From DATJPY01 sp035506135 (GTDB lineage Bacteria; Myxococcota_A; UBA9160; PR03): a DNA stretch of 43,946 nt. Below are positions 17,751 through 24,490 of this stretch, piece by piece (the stretch's first letter is position 1; each line of letters begins with the position of its first letter). The stretch spans positions 1 to 43,946 of the forward strand of contig DATJPY010000115.1 in assembly GCA_035506135.1 (NCBI GenBank), written 5' to 3'. The notes under the pieces were generated by a model. It searched no databases. It saw only the letters and a program-made list of their open reading frames with translations, and was not told where the DNA came from. A program made the translations under genes and the position numbers.

Positions 17751-18317
17751 TCAGCCGCCGGGCGCCGGCGGTGCGTAGTCCGGCGCGCCCAGCCCGGGCT
17801 TGTCGCTCTTCGGGAGCGTCTCGACGAAGGCGAGCACCTTCCAGATCTTGTCGGCACCGAGCTGCGGCTCCCAGGCCGGCATCCCGCCCGGCCGCCCCTT
17901 CGAGACCGTGAGGAAGAGATCGCGATCGGTATGTCCGTACTTCCAGTAGGGATCGATCAGGCTCGGTCCCACCAGCCCGCTCCCATCCGGCCGGTGGCAC
18001 GCCGCGCAGATGGTCGTGAAGACCTCGCGCCCCTCGGCGATCGCGGCGGCGTTGCCCCGGTACGGGTTGGACTCCGGCGTCGCCGGTCGGGCGGCGGCGG
18101 CTCGGGCCTGTGCCTCCGCAACTTCCGTCGCGTATTGCGCATGCTGCGACCACCCGGAGAGGATGTAGTAGGGCGCATAGAAGGCGGCGAACAAAATCGT
18201 CGCGATGAATCCCCACCACCACCAGGACGGGATCGCGTTGTCCTCCTCGCCGATCCCGTCGTGCGGCGCGGCGTCGTCTCGCACCCGCTCGGCGACCTCC
18301 CGCGAGTCGTCGCTCAC
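17751..18317 (-). CDS. ccoP: CcoP, cbb3 oxidase subunit III, short mono-haem form
   Basis: 188 residues. After a soluble N-terminus, NAIPSWWWWGFIAT begins the single transmembrane anchor (about 33-53). One cytochrome c domain follows, with haem motif CAACH (104-108) and a likely axial Met in GRPGGMPAW (Met146). Typical CcoP proteins are near 300 residues with two haem c domains; only one is present here. It passes electrons from soluble cytochrome c to CcoO/CcoN. The GTG start overlaps the ccoQ stop (GTGA). Confidence 0.92.
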   Translation of the reverse strand: MSDDSREVAERVRDDAAPHDGIGEEDNAIPSWWWWGFIATILFAAFYAPYYILSGWSQHAQYATEVAEAQARAAAARPATPESNPYRGNAAAIAEGREVFTTICAACHRPDGSGLVGPSLIDPYWKYGHTDRDLFLTVSKGRPGGMPAWEPQLGADKIWKVLAFVETLPKSDKPGLGAPDYAPPAPGG

Positions 18318-18466
18318 TCGTCGTCCTCCTCGAGCATCCGGCGCGCCGGCTCCTCGAGGCGCTCCTTGCGCGAGCGCGCGAAGACCCAGACACAGATGCC
18401 GGCCAGCACGATCGCGAACAGCGCGAGACGACCGATCTTGTAGAGCGCGATCCAATCGACCGTCAC
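18314..18466 (-). CDS. ccoQ: CcoQ, small cbb3 oxidase subunit
   Basis: 50 residues: one transmembrane helix (about 13-30, LALFAIVLAGICVWVFA) and a charged C-terminal tail ending EEDDE. Position between ccoO and ccoP and the size identify it as the CcoQ stabilising subunit. Both ends overlap neighbours by four bases (GTGA), so translation is probably coupled throughout. Confidence 0.85.
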   Translation of the reverse strand: MTVDWIALYKIGRLALFAIVLAGICVWVFARSRKERLEEPARRMLEEDDE

Positions 18467-19176
18467 TGGGAAGCTCCGCTGGGCGCAGCCGGGGCCCGCC
18501 CGCGCCAGCCGAGATCGGCGCCGAGATGCTGCACGTAGGCGATCAGGGCGAGGAGCTCGCTCCGCGCCTGTACCTCGCTCAACGCGATCCCGTCGCGTCG
18601 CAGCGAGTCGGCGATCGCCGCCTGCGCGGCGCGGGCCGCATCCGCCGCGACGCGGATCTCGTCGTCGGAGTACGGATGACCGAGCCCTCGGAGGACCGCG
18701 AGCTTCCGCGCGATGAGCGAGAGGTCCAGCGGCTGCTCGGCGAGGAAGGCATAGGGCGGCATGTTCGAGCGCGGCTCGATCTCGCGGGGGTTGCGGAAGT
18801 GGATCCAGTGCCACGAGTTCGGATACTTGCCGCCGACGCGCGCCAGGTCGGGGCCGGTTCGACGCGAACCGTACAGGAAGGGCCGGTCGTAGATTCCCTC
18901 GCCCGCCATCGTGAAGGGTCCGTAACGGTCGGTCTCCGTCTTGAACGGGCGGACCATCTGGCTATGGCAGTTGTTGCAGCCCTCCCGGATGTAGAGGTCG
19001 CGCCCCTCGAGCTCGAGCGGGGGATACGGCTTCACACCCTCCACCGGCTCGATCGTGCCTTGCAGGAAGTAGGGCGGGATCAGCTCGATCATGCCGCCCA
19101 CGAGGACCGCCAGCAGCGTCAGGATCGAGAAGGTGAGGCCCTTCGCCTCGAGCGGTCGATGCCACGACCACGCCAC
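18463..19176 (-). CDS. ccoO: CcoO, cbb3 oxidase subunit II (mono-haem cytochrome c)
   Basis: 237 residues. One N-terminal transmembrane helix (about 14-36) is followed by a periplasmic cytochrome c domain. The haem motif is CNNCHSQMVRPF (67-78) and the likely axial Met lies in NMPPYAFL. The YIREGCNNCHSQ and PRSNMPPYAFL blocks are diagnostic of CcoO/FixO. It relays electrons from CcoP to CcoN. The GTG start lies two bases after the ccoN stop, with GGAGG upstream. Confidence 0.95.
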   Translation of the reverse strand: MAWSWHRPLEAKGLTFSILTLLAVLVGGMIELIPPYFLQGTIEPVEGVKPYPPLELEGRDLYIREGCNNCHSQMVRPFKTETDRYGPFTMAGEGIYDRPFLYGSRRTGPDLARVGGKYPNSWHWIHFRNPREIEPRSNMPPYAFLAEQPLDLSLIARKLAVLRGLGHPYSDDEIRVAADAARAAQAAIADSLRRDGIALSEVQARSELLALIAYVQHLGADLGWRGRAPAAPSGASQ

Positions 19177-19178
19177 GA

Positions 19179-20627
19179 CTAGCGGCCTCCGGCGACCGGC
19201 AGCACCGCGGCGCGCGAGGTCGGCGCCGGCACCGCCGCGTCGCCCTGACGGATGGTCTGGACGACGTTGTACGCCATGATGAGCGCACCCGACAAGAAGA
19301 GCACCCCTCCCGAGGCGCGGATCAGATCGTAGACGCGGATCGCGGCCACCGACTCGATGAAGGTGTACGTGAGGCTTCCGTCGGGGCTGACCGCGCGCCA
19401 CATCAATCCCTGCGTGACGCCGGAGATCCACATCGATGTGACGTAGAGGACCAGGCCGAGCGTGGCGACCCAGAAGTGCGTCTCCGCGAGGCGCACGCTG
19501 TAGAGCGTCGTGTGCCAGAGCCGCGGGATCAGGTAGTAGAGCGTCCCAAAGCAGGTGAGCGCCACCCAGCCGAGTGCGCCCGAGTGCACGTGGCCGATCG
19601 TCCAGTTGGTGAAGTGGGAGAGCGAGTTCACCGTGCGGAGGGCCATCATGGGACCCTCGAAGGTGCTCATCCCGTAGAAGGTGATCCCGACGGCGAACAT
19701 CTTGAGAATCGGATCCGTCCGCAGCTTGTCCCAGGCCCCGCGCAGCGTGAGCAGGCCATTCAACATGCCGCCCCACGACGGCAGGATCAGCATCACCGAG
19801 AAGCTCGTCCCGAGGATCTGGGCCCACTCGGGCAGCGGGGAGTAGATCAGGTGGTGCGGCCCCGCCCACATGTAGAGGAAGATCAGGGACCAGAAGTGGA
19901 TGATCGAGAGTCGATGCGAGTAGATCGGGCGCCCGGCCTGCCGCGGCAGGAAGTAGTACATCAAGCCGAGGATCGGAGTCGTGAGCAGGAAGCCCACGGC
20001 GTTGTGTCCGTACCACCACTGGATGTTCGCGTCGTGGACGCCGGCGTAGATCGAGTAGGACTTCCACCAGGAGACGGGGATCTCGAGGCTGTTGAAGATG
20101 TGCAGCATCCCGATCGTGAGGATCGTCGCGATCCAGAACCAGATGGCGACGTACAGGCCGCGCTCGCGGCGGCGCGCCACCGTACCGAAGAAGTTGACCG
20201 CGTAGACCACCCAGACCACGGCGATGGCGACGTCGAGCGGCCATTCGAGCTCGGCGTACTCCTTCGACGTGGTCTTGCCGAGCATCAGGCTGACCGCGGC
20301 CGCGGCGATGATCGCGTTCCAGCCCCACAGGTTGATGCGCGACAGCGCGTCGGAGTACATGCGGACCCGACACAGGCGCTGCACCCCGTAGTAGCTGCCG
20401 GCGAACACGGTCCCGAGCGTGAAGCCGAAGATCACCGCGTTGGTGTGGATGGGGCGGATGCGGCCGAAGCTCAGGTAGGGGGGGACGTTGAGCGCGGGCC
20501 AGGCGAGCTGGAGGGCTGCGAGCAGCCCCACCGCCATGCCCACCACCCCCCAGAGCAGCGCGGAGAGCGCGAAGCCGCGCACGACGGCCATGTCGTAGAG
20601 ATCGCGTTCGGCATCGCTCGGCGCCAC
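19179..20627 (-). CDS. ccoN: CcoN, cbb3 oxidase catalytic subunit I
   Basis: 482 residues, twelve or so transmembrane helices. Visible landmarks include HTNAVIFGFTLGT (low-spin haem ligand region), WWYGHNAVGFLLTTP (copper-B His region), WAGPHHLIYSPLPEW (His pair) and TNWTIGHVHSGALGW (high-spin and low-spin haem ligands). It reduces oxygen to water at the haem b3/CuB centre with high affinity, so it serves microaerobic respiration. GTG start with GGAGG at good spacing. First gene of ccoNOQPGHIS; a sigma-54-like promoter lies 51-66 bases upstream. Confidence 0.97.
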   Translation of the reverse strand: MAPSDAERDLYDMAVVRGFALSALLWGVVGMAVGLLAALQLAWPALNVPPYLSFGRIRPIHTNAVIFGFTLGTVFAGSYYGVQRLCRVRMYSDALSRINLWGWNAIIAAAAVSLMLGKTTSKEYAELEWPLDVAIAVVWVVYAVNFFGTVARRRERGLYVAIWFWIATILTIGMLHIFNSLEIPVSWWKSYSIYAGVHDANIQWWYGHNAVGFLLTTPILGLMYYFLPRQAGRPIYSHRLSIIHFWSLIFLYMWAGPHHLIYSPLPEWAQILGTSFSVMLILPSWGGMLNGLLTLRGAWDKLRTDPILKMFAVGITFYGMSTFEGPMMALRTVNSLSHFTNWTIGHVHSGALGWVALTCFGTLYYLIPRLWHTTLYSVRLAETHFWVATLGLVLYVTSMWISGVTQGLMWRAVSPDGSLTYTFIESVAAIRVYDLIRASGGVLFLSGALIMAYNVVQTIRQGDAAVPAPTSRAAVLPVAGGR

Positions 20628-20677
20628 GAGATACCTCCTACCCGATCCTCGACCGGCTCCGATCTGGGATTCGGGAG

Positions 20678-20693
20678 TGCACGGCGTATGCCA
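20678..20693 (-). promoter_or_regulatory. Sigma-54-like promoter of the cco operon
   Basis: The minus strand reads TGGCATACGCCGTGCA: TGGCA and TGCA match, with GG and GC ten bases apart. Predicted start is near 20667, giving a 40-base leader to the ccoN GTG. I found no clear FNR/Anr box (TTGAT-N4-ATCAA) in the 236-base intergenic region, although that is the usual control of cbb3 operons. Confidence 0.62.
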
Positions 20694-20816
20694 TCCAGCG
20701 AGGCTCCGCGCCGCGCGTGGGCACTCGGCTCGTGGCGTTCTGACGCGTCGTGACCCGACCTGAGACCACGCGCCACAGCGCCGGACGCTCTCGCGTCCGC
20801 GCGGCGCTGCGCCCGC

Positions 20817-20832
20817 GGGAACGACCCTTGCA
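20817..20832 (+). promoter_or_regulatory. Sigma-54 promoter of the beta-barrel gene
   Basis: GGGAACGACCCTTGCA has GG-N10-GC spacing, ACG at the right place and a perfect TTGCA. Predicted start is near 20843. An AGGAGG follows at about 20847-20852, and the ATG is at 20864. Confidence 0.7.
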
Positions 20833-20863
20833 CCCAGCTTGAGACCAGGAGGCGATCTCGACC

Positions 20864-21841
20864 ATGCGAATCCGCGATCGGCTCGGCCCGCTCACGGTGG
20901 CTCTGCTCTCGTTCGCGAGCGCCACGTCCGCGCGCGCGCTTCCGCCCGAGTGTCCGCTCCTGTTCCCGGACTTCCGCTGCGACCGCCACGGGCGTTACGA
21001 GGGCTTCGTGCCTCCGATGACGAACCCCTTCCTCTTCGAGGATCCTTTCATCACCACGGGCATCTCGGCCTGGGGACTCTGGCACCAGTTCCCGAACAGC
21101 TCGATCCTGGAGGGCGGCCATCTGTGGGGCGCCGCGGCGCAGGCGCGCGTCGCAATCACCGACCGCATCGCCTTCATCGCCACCAAGGACGGCTGGATCG
21201 ACTTCGACCCGCGGCTCGACCTGATGAACCACTCCCAAGGCTTCGCGAACCTCGGGTTCGGGCTGAAAGGCGCGCTGATCGACCGCCCCGACATCCCGTT
21301 CATCCTGACCCCGAGCCTACGCGTCGAGGTCCCGACGGGGAGCGCCGACGTGCTGCAGGGAATGGACGGCAGCGTGCTGATCCCGGGCCTCTCCGCCGCC
21401 TGGGGCTACGACCGCTTCCACGCGATCGGGATGGTCGGCGGACAGGTCCCGATCGACACCAACGCGAAGAGCACGTCTTTCATCTACTACCTGCACCTCG
21501 ACTACGCCGTGCATCCCCACATCGTGCCCTTCGTGGAGCTGGCCGGCTACCACTACACCGACGGCGGCAACGGCGAGTCGGAGGTGCGTCTCGCGCACGG
21601 CCAGCACGTGGAGGTCGGCACGGCGTTCTCCCTGCTCGGCATTCCGGGTCAGGAAGGCTACGACTACACGAACCTCGGCTCACCGGGGGTCGCGGGCAAC
21701 AACATCATCGTGGGTGCGCTCGGTCTGCGGGTCCCCGTGAACCGCCACGTGATCCTCGGTGCCTCGTGGGAGCACGTCCTCACGAATCGCGAGGACGTGA
21801 TCCGTCAGCGCGCGACGATGAACGTCACCTTCGAGTTCTGA
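20864..21841 (+). CDS. Outer-membrane beta-barrel protein of unknown role
   Basis: 325 residues. A signal peptide (about 1-26, ending SATSARA) is followed by a Cys-containing segment. Alternating hydrophobic/polar strands run to the end (ARVAITDRIAFIATKDGW, LTPSLRVEVPTG, NRHVILGASWEHVL). The protein ends in Phe after TMNVTFE, the C-terminal signature recognised by the outer-membrane assembly machinery. Probably a 12- to 14-strand barrel. Function is not recognisable. Its divergent arrangement with ccoN and its own sigma-54-like promoter suggest co-regulation with microaerobic respiration. Confidence 0.75.
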   Translation: MRIRDRLGPLTVALLSFASATSARALPPECPLLFPDFRCDRHGRYEGFVPPMTNPFLFEDPFITTGISAWGLWHQFPNSSILEGGHLWGAAAQARVAITDRIAFIATKDGWIDFDPRLDLMNHSQGFANLGFGLKGALIDRPDIPFILTPSLRVEVPTGSADVLQGMDGSVLIPGLSAAWGYDRFHAIGMVGGQVPIDTNAKSTSFIYYLHLDYAVHPHIVPFVELAGYHYTDGGNGESEVRLAHGQHVEVGTAFSLLGIPGQEGYDYTNLGSPGVAGNNIIVGALGLRVPVNRHVILGASWEHVLTNREDVIRQRATMNVTFEF

Positions 21842-21856
21842 GGACTGCCGGCCGGA

Positions 21857-22165
21857 TCAGTACTCGCAGTCCGCCTCGAGGCGCCCGGCCTCGTTGGCGC
21901 GCACGCGCAGGCGGGTCATGCACGCCATGCAGTAGAGGCGATCGCCGGCGCGGAGCTCGCGCGTCGATCGGATGACCACCTTGCAGACGGGGCACAGCAC
22001 CTCGTTGGGCCCCAGCGAGTCGCCGGGTCCCTGCCAGTGCCGGTAGAAGCGTCGGTAGCGGGTGGGGACCTCGTCGAAGCCGGTCTCCTCGAGCAGGAAG
22101 CGCTGGCGCGGGACCCGGCCCCCGCCCGCCGCTTCGCCCTCCATCTCGATCGGATCCGTGCTCAC
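21857..22165 (-). CDS. Small zinc-ribbon protein downstream of the diiron pair
   Basis: 102 residues. The N-terminal half is charged (RQRFLLEETGFDEVPTRYRRF). The C-terminal half has CPVC and CMAC pairs (about residues 58-61 and 79-82) that should bind one zinc. I do not recognise a family function. The GTG start overlaps the stop of the upstream ferritin-like gene (GTGA), making it the third gene of that operon. It could be a partner, a metal chaperone or a nucleic-acid-binding accessory of the diiron proteins; none of these is shown. Confidence 0.72.
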   Translation of the reverse strand: MSTDPIEMEGEAAGGGRVPRQRFLLEETGFDEVPTRYRRFYRHWQGPGDSLGPNEVLCPVCKVVIRSTRELRAGDRLYCMACMTRLRVRANEAGRLEADCEY

Positions 22166-22950
22166 GGGAAGCCGAGCCGCGCCACCGCGGCGAGGTACGC
22201 CCGCCCGAGGTCGGGGCGCTCGGACGCCGGGATCCCGATCTCGCGGACGGTCTCCTCGAAGGTCTCGAGGACCAGCGCGTCGAGGTCGCGCTTGACCTCG
22301 CCGATCCGCGCGCGCCGGTGCGGGCTCTCGCGCAGCCGGCGACCCAGCTCGTTCTCGCCGAAGCCGATGTGCCTGCGCTCGTCCTTCACGATGCCGGAGA
22401 GGATCTCGGCCGTCACCGGATCCGCCGTGCGCGCGTGGCTCTGGAACACCGTGAACTCCATCGCCTCGAGGATCACGTTCTGGGCGAAGAGCGCGGCCTC
22501 CCAGTCCTTGCTCCCGACGAGGCCGAGCAGCCGGCGCTTGAACTCGCGCAGGCTCGGGCTCGCGCGGCGCTCCACCTCGGCCTCGGGGTCGGCGACACCG
22601 AGGTCCTCGAGGCGGTGCAGGAGCACCTCGAGGTGCCGGCCCTCGTCGACGACCTGCGTCGAGAGGAAGACCTTGGCGAGCCGGTTCGGCGCAATCGACA
22701 CGAGGCCGCTCGCGCCCTCGAGCGCCGCCGTCTCACCGACGCAGTAGTTGCAGAGAACGCTGATGAGCCGCTCGCGCTCCGTGTCGGTGAGCGGCGCTTC
22801 GCGCGTACCGGGCCGGTGCCCGTAGCTGGTACCGGCCAGATACCCCTCGACCGAGTGGAACCAGAACTCGAAGGAATGGACCTGGGCCAGGAACTCGGCC
22901 GGCTCGAGGTCGTGCACCTCCACGACATCGCGCGAGCGCTGCGCCGGCAC
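22162..22950 (-). CDS. Ferritin-like diiron carboxylate protein A
   Basis: 262 residues, all-helical. A full set of diiron ligands is visible: Glu73 (VGETAAL), Glu103 and His106 (DEGRH), Glu162 (VILEAMEF), Glu191 and His194 (DERRHIGFGE). The arrangement E, ExxH, E, ExxH is that of ribonucleotide reductase R2-like and related oxidases. The substrate is unknown, and it is too short for a standard R2. Clear paralogue of the gene just upstream, sharing the DE-x-RH and DERRH-x-GFGEN blocks. GTG start two bases after the upstream stop. Roles to consider are oxygen or peroxide removal, iron handling, or a specific oxygenation. Confidence 0.78.
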   Translation of the reverse strand: MPAQRSRDVVEVHDLEPAEFLAQVHSFEFWFHSVEGYLAGTSYGHRPGTREAPLTDTERERLISVLCNYCVGETAALEGASGLVSIAPNRLAKVFLSTQVVDEGRHLEVLLHRLEDLGVADPEAEVERRASPSLREFKRRLLGLVGSKDWEAALFAQNVILEAMEFTVFQSHARTADPVTAEILSGIVKDERRHIGFGENELGRRLRESPHRRARIGEVKRDLDALVLETFEETVREIGIPASERPDLGRAYLAAVARLGFP

Positions 22951-22952
22951 GA

Positions 22953-23837
22953 TCAGGGCCGGGCGGGGGTCTGGTACTCGAGACCGATGCGCTCGAGCCG
23001 AATCTTGAACTCCTTCAGCACCGTGTCGGCGAGCAGCGCCTCCATCTCCTCCGGAGCGAGGTCGTCGAGGCGCCGACCCTGCCAGCTCGCGGGCTTGCCT
23101 CCCGCCGCGGCGCCGCTCCGAAGCCGCTCCACGTCCTCGGGGCGCGGGGCGTCGCGGAACGCCTCCGCGAAGGTCGCGAGCATGTGATAGGACATGTCGC
23201 GCTGCATCCGCTCGATCTCGCCCTTGCGCTCCGGATGCTGGCGGATCCAGCCGCCGATGCGGTTCTCCCCGAAGCCCACGTGACGCCGCTCGTCGGCGAT
23301 CGTCCCCGAGAGCGTGTGCGCGAACTTCGGATTCAGCTCCTCGTTGCCCGCGTGCATCATCTCGAAGACGTGGAACGCCATGCCTTCGAGGATCACGTTC
23401 TGCCCGACGACGCCGCCGAGGAAGTCCTTGCGGTCCACCTTCTCGAGCAGCACCTCGGCGAAGCGCACGAGATGCGGATTGGCGTGGACGCGGATCACGT
23501 CCTCGAGCTCGGCCTTGCCGACGCCGAGGTCGAAGAGCCGCTGCGTGAAGACCTCGACGTGACGGGCCTCGTCGATCGTCTGGGTGGCGAGGAACCGCTT
23601 GCTGGCCTCGTCGGGAGCCGCGTTGATCAGCCCGGACGAGGCCGCCAGCGCGCAGCGCTCTCCCAGCACGAGCTGGACCGTGGTGCGGATCGCCTGCTGG
23701 CGCAGCGCGTCGTCTCCGAGCAGCGCCTCGGGCTCGCGCTCCCCGGCGTGATGGCCGAACTCGGTCCCCAGCAGATAGCCCTGGGGCGCCGACTCGAGCC
23801 AGTACTGGACGGTGTAGCCGGAGAGAGTGTCCGCCAT
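22953..23837 (-). CDS. Ferritin-like diiron carboxylate protein B
   Basis: 294 residues. Diiron ligands: Glu60 (LGERCAL), Glu90 and His93 (TIDEARHVEVF), Glu151 (VILEGMAF), Glu183 and His186 (ADERRHVGFGE). The QT-x-DEARH-x-E block is typical of R2-like and bacterial multicomponent-oxygenase diiron helices. Longer at both ends than its neighbour. I chose the ATG at 23835-23837, which has AGGAG six bases upstream. An in-frame GTG at 23855 would lie upstream of the predicted sigma-54 start point. First gene of a three-gene operon. Confidence 0.8.
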   Translation of the reverse strand: MADTLSGYTVQYWLESAPQGYLLGTEFGHHAGEREPEALLGDDALRQQAIRTTVQLVLGERCALAASSGLINAAPDEASKRFLATQTIDEARHVEVFTQRLFDLGVGKAELEDVIRVHANPHLVRFAEVLLEKVDRKDFLGGVVGQNVILEGMAFHVFEMMHAGNEELNPKFAHTLSGTIADERRHVGFGENRIGGWIRQHPERKGEIERMQRDMSYHMLATFAEAFRDAPRPEDVERLRSGAAAGGKPASWQGRRLDDLAPEEMEALLADTVLKEFKIRLERIGLEYQTPARP

Positions 23838-23863
23838 GTCGATCTCCTCGGTCACACTCTCCC

Positions 23864-23879
23864 TTCAAGCCCCGTGCCG
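23864..23879 (-). promoter_or_regulatory. Degenerate sigma-54-like site of the diiron operon
   Basis: The minus strand reads CGGCACGGGGCTTGAA. The -24 half is a perfect GGCACG, but the -12 half has GA where GC is expected. Predicted start is near 23853. Position and orientation fit, so it is kept with reduced confidence. Confidence 0.45.
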
Positions 23880-23984
23880 GCGCGATGGCGCGCCACGCCG
23901 GCTCGCGTCCCACGATCTGTTGCCGGACGCCCCAGCCCGCTGTGCCCTCCGAGCCCCGGTGTCGCAGGGCGTGCGGGCGCGAGC

Positions 23985-24398
23985 TCAGTCGATCGACCGC
24001 AGCCCCAGCCGAACGAAGTCGCCCTCGGTCAGGATCCCCGCGAGCGCTCCGTTCTCGAGCACCGGCAGGCATCCGATCTTGTGCTCGAGCATGACGCGCG
24101 CCGCCTCCGCGAGCGGAGCGTCGGGCGCGATCGTGAGGGGGTCCGTCGTCATGACGTCCTTCACGGCCAGGAGGTTCAGGAGCTTCTGCTGCGCGTGGCC
24201 GCCGTAGCCGAGCGCGCGGGCAAGAGCGCCGCGGAAGAGATCGCGCTGGCTCAGGATCCCCACCACGTCGTCGGTGGAGTCGTCGAGCACCGGGGTGTGG
24301 CGCACGCGGCCGAGCCGCATCACGTCGTCGGCGATCACGAGCTTGTCGTTGCGGCGGACCGTCGCCACCTCGCGGGTCATCAGATCGCGCACGCGCAT
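23985..24398 (-). CDS. CBS-domain pair protein
   Basis: 137 residues consisting only of two CBS motifs: MRVRDLMTREVATVRRNDKL (opening residues) to about 60, and VKDVMTTDPLTIAPDAPLAE to the end. Free-standing Bateman modules of this size bind AMP/ATP and are frequent in stress regulons; no effector is attached here. The ATG at 24396-24398 has GGAGGAG upstream, and a near-perfect sigma-54 promoter lies 27-42 bases upstream. Divergent from the globin-coupled kinase. Confidence 0.88.
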   Translation of the reverse strand: MRVRDLMTREVATVRRNDKLVIADDVMRLGRVRHTPVLDDSTDDVVGILSQRDLFRGALARALGYGGHAQQKLLNLLAVKDVMTTDPLTIAPDAPLAEAARVMLEHKIGCLPVLENGALAGILTEGDFVRLGLRSID

Positions 24399-24424
24399 CG
24401 GCTTCTCCTCCGAGCCCTGGATCA

Positions 24425-24440
24425 AGCAACTCCCGTGCCA
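24425..24440 (-). promoter_or_regulatory. Sigma-54 promoter of the CBS gene
   Basis: The minus strand reads TGGCACGGGAGTTGCT, a full consensus match (W allowed at the last base) with ten bases between GG and GC. Predicted start is near 24414, sixteen bases before the ATG. Confidence 0.88.
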
Positions 24441-24490
24441 GGGAGCCCCAGGCTTGGCCGCCAGCGGCCCGGCGCGATAGCGTTTCGGGC

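Noticed and set aside
23838..23855. Upstream GTG start for diiron protein B
   Set aside because: The ATG at 23837 has a better ribosome binding site, and the predicted transcription start lies at about 23853, downstream of the GTG.
24441..24490. Sigma-54 site before the globin-coupled kinase
   Set aside because: No GG-N10-GC with any further match was found; the kinase seems to be expressed by another route.
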